Assembly (NCBI GenBank): GCA_017450535.1
Contig: JAFSTK010000088.1
Span: 1-45,896 of the forward strand
Length of the DNA stretch: 45,896 bases
Direction of reading: 5' to 3'
DNA from: Treponema sp.
GTDB taxonomy: Bacteria; Spirochaetota; Spirochaetia; Treponematales; Treponemataceae
Shown here: positions 15,310 through 23,684 of the stretch, in pieces
Position numbering within the stretch: position 1 is the stretch's first letter
Layout: every line of letters starts with the position of its first letter
Position numbers and translations under genes: made by a program
The notes under the pieces: model-generated
What the model was told of the DNA's origin: nothing
Databases searched by the model: none
Seen by the model: only the letters and a program-made list of their open reading frames with translations

Positions 15310-16418
15310 GGGCGCACCTCAAAATAGTTTTCTATGCAGTCTGCGATGCCAGTCGCGTCGTCAGTGTCATATTGCGGAATGCCGTCGCTTTCTGAAAAGC
15401 AAAAGTTGCTTGCACGGCAGATGAGAGTTTCGCTTTTGCAGACCGATGTTTCGCTCACATTTTTTCGCAGCACTTCAACTTTCGGATAAGGTGAATCTTT
15501 CAACCCTTCAATTATGATAAAGTCAGCTGGAGAGGAAAGAGATTTGATTTTTGCGATTAAGTCTTCCGCCGTCTGAGATTCGCTGGCGGAGAGCATAAAA
15601 CGGCTTTCAGAAAAAATTGCTGTGGCTGATGCGCCCTGCTCGGAAAAACGGAATGTGTCTGTGCCCGGCGCATCGGAAAAACAGTTGTGACCGTCATGCT
15701 TGATGACCGCACAGGTAAAGCCGCGTTTTTTTAGCTCTGAAATTAAAAGAAGAACCATGCGTGTTTTTCCGCTGTTTTTGATTCCGCTTACACAAAAGAC
15801 AAAAGGCTTTCTCAAGTTTGCATATTCTTCGGGCGTGTTTACGTTCAGAAAGAGTTTTTTATCGAGGCATGATTTTTCAACCGGGATGAATTTTACCGGA
15901 ACTTTCTCAAACAGACGGGAGATTTTGAGTTCGTTGTCTTGCATCTGTTTTTCTATGACAGGAAGCACTGATTTTTTATAGACTGCGCAAAGTGGTTCCG
16001 CCCGTCCGCAGATGGTCGGCACATAGCAGTCGTAATCGGAGCAGAAAAATTCGGTGAGGTATTCTGGAATTGCGTTTGTGGCGAAGGGCATGTCGGATGC
16101 GCAGATAAAGGCAAATTCGTTTTTGCTTTCGGTGAGAGCTCTTCGTATTCCTTCCAGAGGACCTTTGTCTTGATTTTTGTCAGAGATGAATTTGATTTTT
16201 GCTGGTGCGTCGTTTGTTTTTAGGGCTGAACGATATTCTTCGCATTGACTTTCAGTTTTTGCGCTCAAAATGATTTCATCGTAACTGGAAAAAACTGTCA
16301 CAAGCCGTTCAAGGAATGTTTTTCCGTCGTAAGAAAGAAGCGGTTTGTTTTGACCCATGCGTGAATTGTTTCCGCCTGCAAGCAGGACTACTGAAAGTTC
16401 TGTCAATTTTTTTTCCAT
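15306..16418 (-). CDS. MobA-MobB fusion: Mo cofactor guanylyltransferase and GTP-binding adapter
   Basis: Two domains in one 370-residue chain. Residues about 8-200 are MobA, which attaches GMP to molybdopterin to give MGD: VVLLAGGNNSRMGQNKPLL is the nucleotide-binding signature and FICASDMPFA the metal-binding loop. From about residue 205, FVFCVSGIKNSGKTRMVLLL carries the P-loop (GIKNSGKT) of MobB, with AVIKHDGH and DFIIIEGLKDSPYPKVEV later, as in that family. MGD is the form used by formate dehydrogenases of this type. The gene lies 3 bases after moeA and overlaps fdhD by 4 bases, so it is translationally coupled. The mobA and mobB genes are usually separate, though fusions are known. Confidence 0.92.
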   Translation of the reverse strand: MEKKLTELSVVLLAGGNNSRMGQNKPLLSYDGKTFLERLVTVFSSYDEIILSAKTESQCEEYRSALKTNDAPAKIKFISDKNQDKGPLEGIRRALTESKNEFAFICASDMPFATNAIPEYLTEFFCSDYDCYVPTICGRAEPLCAVYKKSVLPVIEKQMQDNELKISRLFEKVPVKFIPVEKSCLDKKLFLNVNTPEEYANLRKPFVFCVSGIKNSGKTRMVLLLISELKKRGFTCAVIKHDGHNCFSDAPGTDTFRFSEQGASATAIFSESRFMLSASESQTAEDLIAKIKSLSSPADFIIIEGLKDSPYPKVEVLRKNVSETSVCKSETLICRASNFCFSESDGIPQYDTDDATGIADCIENYFEVRP

Positions 16419-16421
16419 TCG

Positions 16422-17621
16422 CTAGACTCCCATCATAAAAACGGTGACGGTATCGCCCTTGGAAATCTGCGTCATCGCGGGAACATCGATGTAGCAATTG
16501 CAGTCAATCAGATTGCTGATGACAGATGAAGCGTGATTTTGCACCGGAAGAAAAACATTTTTTCCTTGGAGGCGTGCACGGACAAGCCGACGGAGTTTGT
16601 TCACTTTGGCGTAGTCGCTGCATAGAACCGCCTGCGTTTTTTGCGGCACAAATGAATCTGACTGCATGAGAACGGCGGCGGCGTGGTAAAAATACATGTC
16701 AAAGTTAGCCAGAGCCGCATAAGGGTTTCCTGAAAGGCATAAAATTACTTTGTCTTTTAGAATACAGGCGGTTGTGGGCGTTCCCGGCTGAATGTTTACG
16801 TGGGAAAAAAGTGTTTTTGCGCCCAAGTGGTTCAGGACGTTGGGGAGCAGGTCTTTTTTTCCGACTGAAATGCCGCCTGTGGTGATTATCATGTCAGAAA
16901 TTTCAAGCGCATGTTCCAGTGCGGCGCGGATTTTTTCTTCATCGTCGGAAATAAGTTTTTCTTCTGAAACAGAAAGACCTGCATTCTTTATGGAACAGCT
17001 GAGCATACTTCCAATGCTGGAATAGATTTTTCCGTCACCCAATTTTTCGCTGGGCGGCACAAGTTCACTTCCGGTGCACAAAACAGAAATGCGGGCTTGA
17101 GCGCGCACTTTTACGGAAGAAAAACCGAGGCTTGAAAGAAGTCCGATTTCCGTGCGCGAAAGTTTTTTTCCTTTGGAAAGGACAATGCTTCCTTTTTGGA
17201 TGTCTTCGCCTTCTTTGCAGTAGTTCTGAAAAGGCCGGACGGCTTTGTACACACGGACTTTCTCTTCGCCGTAATCAGTGTCTTCCTGCATGACAACGGC
17301 ATCAAAGCCTGCTGGCACTGGGGAGCCGGTCATCACGCGGACAGCTGTATTTTTTTTACATGGAATTTCTTTCCAGTCACCGGCAAAAAGTTCTCCTGTT
17401 ACGGAAAGCACGGCTGGGTTTTCTTTGCTTGCAAAAGACGTATCTTCTGCGCGCACAGCATATCCGTCCATTGCCGATTTAGGAAAGGGCGGTACGGCTA
17501 TGGGCGCAGAAATGTCTTCAAAAAGAAGCCGCCCGAAAGCATCGGTAAGCGGAATGTCTTCTGAGCCAGAAATTGGCGTGATGCTTTCTTTTAAGAGAGA
17601 GACGGCTTCTTCAATTTCCAT
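16422..17621 (-). CDS. moeA: Molybdopterin molybdenumtransferase MoeA
   Basis: MoeA inserts molybdate into adenylylated molybdopterin. The 399-residue chain has the family layout: VPPFPKSAMDGYAVRAEDT (residues about 43-61), VRVMTGSPVPAGFDAVVMQED (about 92-112, longer than the core GSPVPAGFDAVV), the MoCF domain with LCTGSEL and ITTGGISVGKKDLL, and a C-terminal domain beginning around LRRLVRARL. The ATG at 17621 overlaps the FDH stop by one base (TAATG), so the genes are coupled. Together with the separate MoCF proteins at 13.1 kb and 24.7 kb this gives three MoCF domains in the cluster. Confidence 0.94.
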   Translation of the reverse strand: MEIEEAVSLLKESITPISGSEDIPLTDAFGRLLFEDISAPIAVPPFPKSAMDGYAVRAEDTSFASKENPAVLSVTGELFAGDWKEIPCKKNTAVRVMTGSPVPAGFDAVVMQEDTDYGEEKVRVYKAVRPFQNYCKEGEDIQKGSIVLSKGKKLSRTEIGLLSSLGFSSVKVRAQARISVLCTGSELVPPSEKLGDGKIYSSIGSMLSCSIKNAGLSVSEEKLISDDEEKIRAALEHALEISDMIITTGGISVGKKDLLPNVLNHLGAKTLFSHVNIQPGTPTTACILKDKVILCLSGNPYAALANFDMYFYHAAAVLMQSDSFVPQKTQAVLCSDYAKVNKLRRLVRARLQGKNVFLPVQNHASSVISNLIDCNCYIDVPAMTQISKGDTVTVFMMGV

Positions 17622-20323
17622 TACTGAATCTTCTCCATGCGAACCGCACAGACTTTATATTCCGGGATTCGCGCAAAGTCATCCAGTGAGGCATTTGTCA
17701 GAATATTTACCGGAGAATCCGGGAAGTGGAACGGCATCCATGTTTCGCCCTCAGAGCATTTTCTTCCCACTCGCGCAATCGCTGTGATAGAGCCTCGTCT
17801 GCTTGAAACCTTGATTTTTTCGCCGTTTTCAAAGCCCAGTTTTTCGGCATCCTTGTAGTTCACTTCAATAAAACCTTCGCTTGCAATCTCATTCAGTCCG
17901 GGAGAGCGGCTTGTCATGGCGGCGGCATTGTAGTGATAAAGAATGCGTCCGGTTGTAAGGAAGAACGGATATTCTTCATCGGGAAGCTCTGTGCTCGGTT
18001 TGTATGCGGCCGGGTAGAGCAGGGCTTTTCCGCGGACTGGTTTTCCTGCATGCATAATCGGGGTGCCGGGATGCGTTTTGTCAGGACACGGCCATTGCAG
18101 GCTTTCCCCAGAATCGAGGCGTTCAAAAGAAATGCCCTTCATGCTCGGCGTAAGTTCCGCAATTTCGTCCATAATCTGAGATGGTGTCAGGTACGGCTGT
18201 TTGTAGCCCATCGCGTTCATCAGGTCGATGAGAATATCTGTGTCAGGCCGCATGTTTCCGGGAATGGTCACGGCTTTGCGGATGCGCTGAACACGACGCT
18301 CTGTGTTTGTGAACGTGCCTTCTTTTTCAGTGTAGCTTATGGCAGGAAGAATCACATCGGCATATTCCGCCGTTTTTGTCATGAACAAATCCTGTACCAC
18401 AAAGAATTCAAGATTTTCGAGTGCTTTGATGATATGTGTGGTGTCGGGGTCTGAGACGACCGGGTCTTCACCGCAAATGTACAATCCTTTTATGTCGCCT
18501 TTGATTGCGGCAGGAAAAACATCGGTTGCCTTTAAGCCCGGTTTTCCGCTGAGCGGCACTCCCCATGCTTTCTCAAACTTTTTGCGCACGTTGTCATTGT
18601 CAACTTTCTGATAACCGGGGAAGTCAGTTGGTAATGCGCCCATATCGCAGGCACCTTGAACATTGTTTTGCCCGCGCAACGGATTTACGCCGCAACCGCT
18701 TCGTCCCAGTTTTCCGCAGAGAAGGGCCATGTTTGACATGCTCATAACGCCTTCCGTGCCGCTGGAATGCTCCGTAACACCGAGACAGTAGATAATCGGG
18801 GCTTTTTTTGCCGTGGCATACATTCGGGCTGCCTCGCGGAGTTTGTCCGGGTCGATGTGACAGATTTCACCGACTTTTTCAGGAGTGTAATCTTTTACGA
18901 GATTTTTGATTTCTTCAAAGCCTTCGGTGAAGTTTGCGATGTATTCTGAATCAACGAGGTTTTCTTCTATTATTACATGCATCATTCCGTTTGCAAAAGC
19001 GACGTTTGTGCCCGGACGCAGTTTGAGATGGATATCTGCTTTTGATGCTAGTCCGATACTTCGCGGGTCTACGACAATCAGCCGTGTGCCTTTTTCGACC
19101 GCCTGACGAATCTGCATTCCCACGACAGGATGCGCTTCTTCGGGGTTTGAGCCGACGAGCATGATGCAGTCAACATCGTGGGTGATGTCGTAAATCGGGT
19201 TGGTCATCGCGCCGGAGCCGAGGGTTTTTGCGAGTCCTGCAACTGTTGCCGAATGGCAGACGCGGGCGCAGTTATCGGTGTTGTTTGTGCCGAAGCAGGT
19301 GCGCACCATTTTCTGCACCATGTAAATGTCTTCGTTTGCGGAGCGTGAGCAGGCAAATCCCGCAAGCGAGTCGCCGCCGTATTTTTTCTTGAGCTCCATA
19401 AAGCGTTCGGCAGTGTAGGAAATGGCTTTTTCCCAGCTGACTTCTTCAAATTTTCCGGTCTCTTTATTTTTGATGAGTGGATTTTTCAGTCTGTCTGGTG
19501 AATGCACAAAATCAAAGCTGCCCGATTTTCCCTTCACGCACAAAAGACCATGGTTTGAAGGACCATCAGCCGCCTCAACATTCACGATTTGATTGTCTTT
19601 GACGACAAGATTGAACTGGCAGCCGGTCGCACAATGCGGACAAGTTGTGAGTACCTTTTTTACTTCCCATTCGCGGTACTGTTGCTGGCGTTTCATTGTG
19701 AGTGCGCCTGTCGGACAGTATGACGCGCAGTTTCCGCAGGATTCGCAGCTGGTCTCTTTCCAGTCAAGTCCAAATGGCGCGTTCAACAAATGGAACACTC
19801 CTGTCCGTCCGCTTTTGAGCGTATGATTTCCCGTCAATTTGTTGCAGACGCTTATGCACCGCTGACAGTGAATGCACTTTTTTGGGTCATACGTGATATA
19901 CGGGTTGGATGTCTGAACAGGCAGTCTGTTCGCGAGCTTGATTCTTGATCCGCCGTAATCTGATTTGCGCACATTGTAGTGGTTGCACAAAACTTGCAGC
20001 CGGCACACGCCGTTTTCAGGACAGTTCATGCAGTCAACGACGTGGTTTGCGAGGAGGAATTTGAGCATTTCCTTGCGGTAAATGGTGAGTTTTGCGGATT
20101 CCGTATGGATAACGGCTCCCTCGGTAACGGGAGTTTTGCACGCCGCTATCAGATAATCAAGTCCTTCCATTTCTACCATGCAGAGACGGCAGGAGCCTAT
20201 TTCATTTACACCTTTAAGATAGCAGAGGGTAGGAATGTCAATTCCGTTTTGTTTTGCCGCTTCGAGAATCGTCGTGTTTTCTTCAACAGATATAGCTTTA
20301 TCATTGATTGTGCAAGAAATCAT
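17621..20323 (-). CDS. Molybdopterin formate dehydrogenase, alpha subunit (cysteine type)
   Basis: A 900-residue cytoplasmic oxidoreductase; formate oxidation or CO2 reduction is inferred from fdhD and the active site. Order: a 2Fe-2S ferredoxin domain (Cys 34, 45, 48, 62), a NuoG-type His-Cys segment HVVDCMNCPENGVC (about residues 92-105), two 4Fe-4S clusters (CIHCQRCISVC and CESCGNCASYCP), a further 4Fe-4S CPHCATGC, then the bis-MGD domains. The active site reads NCARVCHSATVAGL; residue 356 is Cys encoded by TGC, not selenocysteine (TGA). This layout is that of NAD(P)- or hydrogenase-linked FDHs as in clostridia and Treponema primitia. The ATG at 20323 overlaps the upstream stop (ATGA) and has GGAGGAAG before it; an upstream in-frame start is unlikely. 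No signal peptide. Confidence 0.9.
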   Translation of the reverse strand: MISCTINDKAISVEENTTILEAAKQNGIDIPTLCYLKGVNEIGSCRLCMVEMEGLDYLIAACKTPVTEGAVIHTESAKLTIYRKEMLKFLLANHVVDCMNCPENGVCRLQVLCNHYNVRKSDYGGSRIKLANRLPVQTSNPYITYDPKKCIHCQRCISVCNKLTGNHTLKSGRTGVFHLLNAPFGLDWKETSCESCGNCASYCPTGALTMKRQQQYREWEVKKVLTTCPHCATGCQFNLVVKDNQIVNVEAADGPSNHGLLCVKGKSGSFDFVHSPDRLKNPLIKNKETGKFEEVSWEKAISYTAERFMELKKKYGGDSLAGFACSRSANEDIYMVQKMVRTCFGTNNTDNCARVCHSATVAGLAKTLGSGAMTNPIYDITHDVDCIMLVGSNPEEAHPVVGMQIRQAVEKGTRLIVVDPRSIGLASKADIHLKLRPGTNVAFANGMMHVIIEENLVDSEYIANFTEGFEEIKNLVKDYTPEKVGEICHIDPDKLREAARMYATAKKAPIIYCLGVTEHSSGTEGVMSMSNMALLCGKLGRSGCGVNPLRGQNNVQGACDMGALPTDFPGYQKVDNDNVRKKFEKAWGVPLSGKPGLKATDVFPAAIKGDIKGLYICGEDPVVSDPDTTHIIKALENLEFFVVQDLFMTKTAEYADVILPAISYTEKEGTFTNTERRVQRIRKAVTIPGNMRPDTDILIDLMNAMGYKQPYLTPSQIMDEIAELTPSMKGISFERLDSGESLQWPCPDKTHPGTPIMHAGKPVRGKALLYPAAYKPSTELPDEEYPFFLTTGRILYHYNAAAMTSRSPGLNEIASEGFIEVNYKDAEKLGFENGEKIKVSSRRGSITAIARVGRKCSEGETWMPFHFPDSPVNILTNASLDDFARIPEYKVCAVRMEKIQ

Positions 20324-22125
20324 TCGCCTCTTCCTCCTACCATTGAGCCGCAACCAAAATGGTCACAGCGTAAGCATCTTCCTGCCTCGCGCTTTCCTTC
20401 TTCTTCGGTCATTGGAATCTCAACGTGCTTAAAGTCGCAGACACGCTCAAACGGATCCCGTTCCTCAATCTCGGCTCTGCCTGTAGGCGCATAGCTTTTT
20501 GGAATTGCGCTCGGAATTTTTACCGTGCATTCTACTTTGTGATGATAGCCAAGATACTCATCGATGTTGTAAGCGGCTACTTGACCTGCGGCAATCGCAT
20601 TTATAGCGGTTGAAGGACCAGTCACGCAGTCTCCGCCAGAAAAAACGCCTTCCATGTTCTGAACCTGACAGGTTTCGTCCGCAAGAATTCTTCCGCGCTC
20701 AACGGGAACGCCTGCACTCTCAAATGGAGAGACATCGCTCCGCTGACCAACGCCAAGAATCAGCAAATCGCACTTAAAACGGTACGGATATGCGCTTGAA
20801 TGTTCGGTCGTCATCATTCCGTCTTTATCGTAAGGACCGACAATTTCTGGCTGAAGCCACAATGCCTGTACCAGTCCGGTCTCCTCATTTGCCTCAATGT
20901 TCAGAAAACTCAGCAATGTACGGAAACGCACGCCTTCCTGCATGGCGCATTGAACTTCGCTTGCGAGGGCTGTCATATCATCACGTTTTCGAGTGAACAC
21001 ATGGATTGTGGCGGCATTAAGACGTGCTGCTGTTCGAGCCGCATCCATCGCCACATTTCCTCCTCCAATCAGCGCGACTTTTTTGCCTGTCAAATCTATC
21101 TTCTCGCCTTTTGCGATGCGCTGTAAAAAGTCTGCGGCTGGAATGACATTCGGGCAGTCTGCGTTTTCAACTGGCATACGGTTTCCAATTTGCGCGCCAA
21201 TTCCAAGGTAAACGGCATCATAGTCTTTTTTGAGGTCTGCGAACTGAATGTCACGTCCGACCTTTGTGCCGTATTTTACTTCAATGTCTCCGGCTTTAAT
21301 GAGAATTTCAATGTCATCATCAAGTTTTGCTTTTGGAAGACGATATTCGGGAATTCCGTAGCGCAACATACCGCCGAGTTTTTCATGCTCTTCAAAAACG
21401 ACCGCTTTGTGTCCCATCAGCGCAAGATAGTAGGCGCAAGTAAGACCTGAAGGACCGCCACCAACAATTGCAATTTTCTTTCCGGTCTTTACATTTGCTT
21501 TTGGCGGCTGAACTTCGCGCGCATTTACTTGGTCAACGGCAAATTTTTTGAGTCCGCGGATATTTATCGGCTCGTCAATAATCTGGCGGCGACATTTGTT
21601 TTCGCACGGATGCTCACAGACCATCGCACATGCGGTGGGAAACGGATTTCTGTCGCGGATAAGATTGATGACATCTGCGTAACGACCTTCGTTTATGAGC
21701 GCGATATATCCCGGAACATTTACATGCGCGGGGCAGAGCGTGATACATGGAACGGTCTGAACTTTGTTTTCTGCGCAGCGTTGTGAAGAAATATGGCTGT
21801 TGTATTCGTCGGCAAATTCTTCCATGCTGTCCAAAATCATGTTTGCCGAAACGACACCTACCGCACAGTCTGCTGTTTGCGCAATCATTTTGCAGAGGTC
21901 TTTCATTCTGCTTAACGTGTCAGGCGAAGCTTCTCCTTTTAGAATCAAATGAAGCAGTCTCTCTACTTCCACAAGACCATCGCGGCAAGGAACGCATTTT
22001 CCGCAGCTCTGGTTCATTGACAGTTGCAGAAGAGAGCGATAGAGAACAAGCGGACACATTCCCGGCGGATAAGATGTGATTCTTGTTTTAAATTTGTTGA
22101 GAACAACGCTCATTCGGGAATCCAT
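20320..22125 (-). CDS. NuoF-type 4Fe-4S domain fused to GltD-like NAD(P) oxidoreductase
   Basis: A 601-residue flavoprotein, probably the electron-transfer partner of the FDH. Residues about 20-110 match only the C-terminal 4Fe-4S domain of NuoF (NQSCGKCVPCRDG, Cys 41/44/47, and a later Cys); the FMN/NADH part of NuoF is absent. Then comes the GltD N-terminal Fe-S domain (CITLCPAHVNVPGY, CEHPCENKCRR), and a GltD/NfnB-like core with KKIAIVGGGPSGLTCAYYLA (FAD) and GKKVALIGGGNVAMDAARTA (NAD(P)H), closing with VFSGGDCVTGPSTAINAIAAG. It ends in a cysteine motif (RCLRCDHFGCG). ATG 22125 is chosen because ATG 22152 begins at about the predicted transcript start; ATG 22113 is another option. First gene of the minus-strand operon. 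Confidence 0.85.
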   Translation of the reverse strand: MDSRMSVVLNKFKTRITSYPPGMCPLVLYRSLLQLSMNQSCGKCVPCRDGLVEVERLLHLILKGEASPDTLSRMKDLCKMIAQTADCAVGVVSANMILDSMEEFADEYNSHISSQRCAENKVQTVPCITLCPAHVNVPGYIALINEGRYADVINLIRDRNPFPTACAMVCEHPCENKCRRQIIDEPINIRGLKKFAVDQVNAREVQPPKANVKTGKKIAIVGGGPSGLTCAYYLALMGHKAVVFEEHEKLGGMLRYGIPEYRLPKAKLDDDIEILIKAGDIEVKYGTKVGRDIQFADLKKDYDAVYLGIGAQIGNRMPVENADCPNVIPAADFLQRIAKGEKIDLTGKKVALIGGGNVAMDAARTAARLNAATIHVFTRKRDDMTALASEVQCAMQEGVRFRTLLSFLNIEANEETGLVQALWLQPEIVGPYDKDGMMTTEHSSAYPYRFKCDLLILGVGQRSDVSPFESAGVPVERGRILADETCQVQNMEGVFSGGDCVTGPSTAINAIAAGQVAAYNIDEYLGYHHKVECTVKIPSAIPKSYAPTGRAEIEERDPFERVCDFKHVEIPMTEEEGKREAGRCLRCDHFGCGSMVGGRGE

Positions 22126-22159
22126 GTTTCCCTTTTTTGTAAGTTTACGCATAAAAACA

Positions 22160-22201
22160 ATTATACCACGGGTTTAAAAAAAACAAAATTTGTTTTATAG
22201 T
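22160..22201. promoter_or_regulatory. Divergent FDH / mod promoter region with palindrome
   Basis: Minus-strand -10 TATAAT (22165-22160) serves the FDH operon and plus-strand -10 TATAGT (22196-22201) serves modA; both -35 boxes are weak. Between them lies a perfect palindrome with 7-base arms, AAACAAA-A-TTTGTTT (22181-22195), placed to affect both promoters. A shared operator is inferred; the binding protein is unknown. Confidence 0.6.
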
Positions 22202-22218
22202 GTTTTGAAGGAAATCGT

Positions 22219-23007
22219 ATGAAAAAAATCAACAGAGCATTTCTTTTCCTCACTGTGCTTACGGTGTTTTTTACTGGTTGTAATAAACAAAAACTCCCTT
22301 CTAATAAAAAGACTGAACTGATTATTCTGGCGGCGGCATCTCTTACAGATGTGTGTTCTGAATTGAAGACTGAGTATGAAGCGGAACATAAGAATATTGA
22401 TTTATTGTTTTCGTTTGGCGGTTCTGGTGCATTGCAGGCTCAAATTGAAGAGGGCGTAAAAGCCGATGTGTTTTTTTCAGCTGATGTAAAACAGATGAAT
22501 GCGCTCAAATCAAAAGGTTTGGTTTATGAGGACACGATTGTAAATTTGCTTGAAAACAAACTGGTGCTTGTCGTGCCCAAAAATCAGAATAACAAAAACA
22601 TCGCCTCATTTGAGGATACGGCAACGGACAAGGTTTCGATGATTGGAATTGGTGAGCCAAAAAGCGTTCCTGCGGGAAGATATGCGATGGAAGTGTTTGA
22701 TTTTCTCGGCATCTCGGATTCTGTCAAAGCAAAGGCAAATTACGGCATGGATGTGCGGACTGTACTTACATGGGTTGAAGAAGGTGCTGTTGATTGCGGA
22801 ATCGTCTACCAGACCGATGCGTTCAGCTCAAAAAAAGTCAGCATAGTCGCAACGGCACCGGAAGGCTCGCTCCGCAAAGTGGTGTATCCTGCGGCAGTCG
22901 TAAAAAATGGCGAGTTTTCCGCTGAAGCAAAAGATTTTCTTCAGTTCCTTCGCTCTGAAAAAGCAATGCAGATTTTTAAGACATACGGATTTGCTCAGGC
23001 AAACTAA
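22219..23007 (+). CDS. modA: Molybdate ABC transporter substrate-binding lipoprotein ModA
   Basis: ModA captures molybdate or tungstate outside the inner membrane. The N-terminus MKKINRAFLFLTVLTVFFTGCNK has a lipobox with acylated Cys 21. The mature part shows the family segments ILAAASLTDVCSELK (residues about 35-49), FSFGGSGALQAQIEEG (oxyanion-binding Ser), ADVFFSADVKQMNAL, GIGEPKSVPAGRYAMEV and VDCGIVYQTDA. 262 residues. ATG 22219 has GAAGGAAATC upstream. It heads the modA-modB-moaA-MOSC/mogA operon and is divergent from the FDH operon, fitting the supply of Mo to that enzyme. No modC follows. Confidence 0.94.
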   Translation: MKKINRAFLFLTVLTVFFTGCNKQKLPSNKKTELIILAAASLTDVCSELKTEYEAEHKNIDLLFSFGGSGALQAQIEEGVKADVFFSADVKQMNALKSKGLVYEDTIVNLLENKLVLVVPKNQNNKNIASFEDTATDKVSMIGIGEPKSVPAGRYAMEVFDFLGISDSVKAKANYGMDVRTVLTWVEEGAVDCGIVYQTDAFSSKKVSIVATAPEGSLRKVVYPAAVVKNGEFSAEAKDFLQFLRSEKAMQIFKTYGFAQAN

Positions 23008-23015
23008 GGCGGAAT

Positions 23016-23684
23016 ATGGATTTGTCTCCCCTGTGGATTTCATGCGCGGTTTCCCTTGCTTCAACAGCACTTACTACAGTGATTGCTGTTCCCGTGGCAA
23101 AACTTATCACGTCTTTGAAAAAACTGCGTCGGTTTTTGGACATTTTGCTTTCTCTTCCGCTTGTGCTGCCGCCTACTGTCGTAGGATTTTTTCTTTTGAT
23201 ACTGTTCGGGCGCAATACTCTGCTGGGGCGAATTCTTGACGCGCTTAAACTGAATGTGATTTTTACGATTCGTGGGGCGGTGATTGCGGCGGCAGTGGTG
23301 TCCTTTCCTATTGTGTATCGGACGGCGCGGGCAGCGTTTGAGCAGATTGACCCGGACTTAATTGATGTGGCACGGCTTTTAGGCTATAGCGGAATAAATC
23401 TTTTTTTCTCTGTATATGTGCCGCTTTCGTTTCGTGCGCTTGCAGTCGCCGTGATTCTTTCGTTTGCGCGGGCAATTGGTGAGTTTGGCGCGACAATTAT
23501 GATTGCAGGAAATATTCCCGGCAGAACCAGAACTATGTCCGTTGCGGTTTATACTGCCATGCAAAGCGGAGACCGAAGACTTGCATACATCTGGACGGCG
23601 GTGATTCTCGCGCTTTCTTTTGTGGTGCTTTTTTTGATGGATTATCTTGTCAGCAGGCAGTACAGGAGTTCCGAACATGATTGA
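23016..23684 (+). CDS. modB: Molybdate ABC transporter permease ModB
   Basis: The membrane channel of the molybdate importer. The 222-residue chain has about five transmembrane segments and the typical LPLVLPPTVVGFFLLILFG stretch (about residues 47-65). The cytoplasmic EAA loop that contacts the ATPase reads DVARLLGYSGINLFFSVYVP, followed by SFARAIGEFGATIMIAGNIPG, which is a ModB signature. The start is 8 bases after modA. Its 3' end contains the moaA start codon (8-base overlap). The ATPase ModC that would power it is not in this window, so it must be encoded elsewhere or be shared. Confidence 0.93.
   Translation: MDLSPLWISCAVSLASTALTTVIAVPVAKLITSLKKLRRFLDILLSLPLVLPPTVVGFFLLILFGRNTLLGRILDALKLNVIFTIRGAVIAAAVVSFPIVYRTARAAFEQIDPDLIDVARLLGYSGINLFFSVYVPLSFRALAVAVILSFARAIGEFGATIMIAGNIPGRTRTMSVAVYTAMQSGDRRLAYIWTAVILALSFVVLFLMDYLVSRQYRSSEHD

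Noticed and set aside
22113..22152. Start of the NuoF-GltD fusion at ATG 22152
   Set aside because: The -10 box ends at 22160, so this ATG would lie at the transcript start; 22125 or 22113 are more plausible, though the choice is uncertain.
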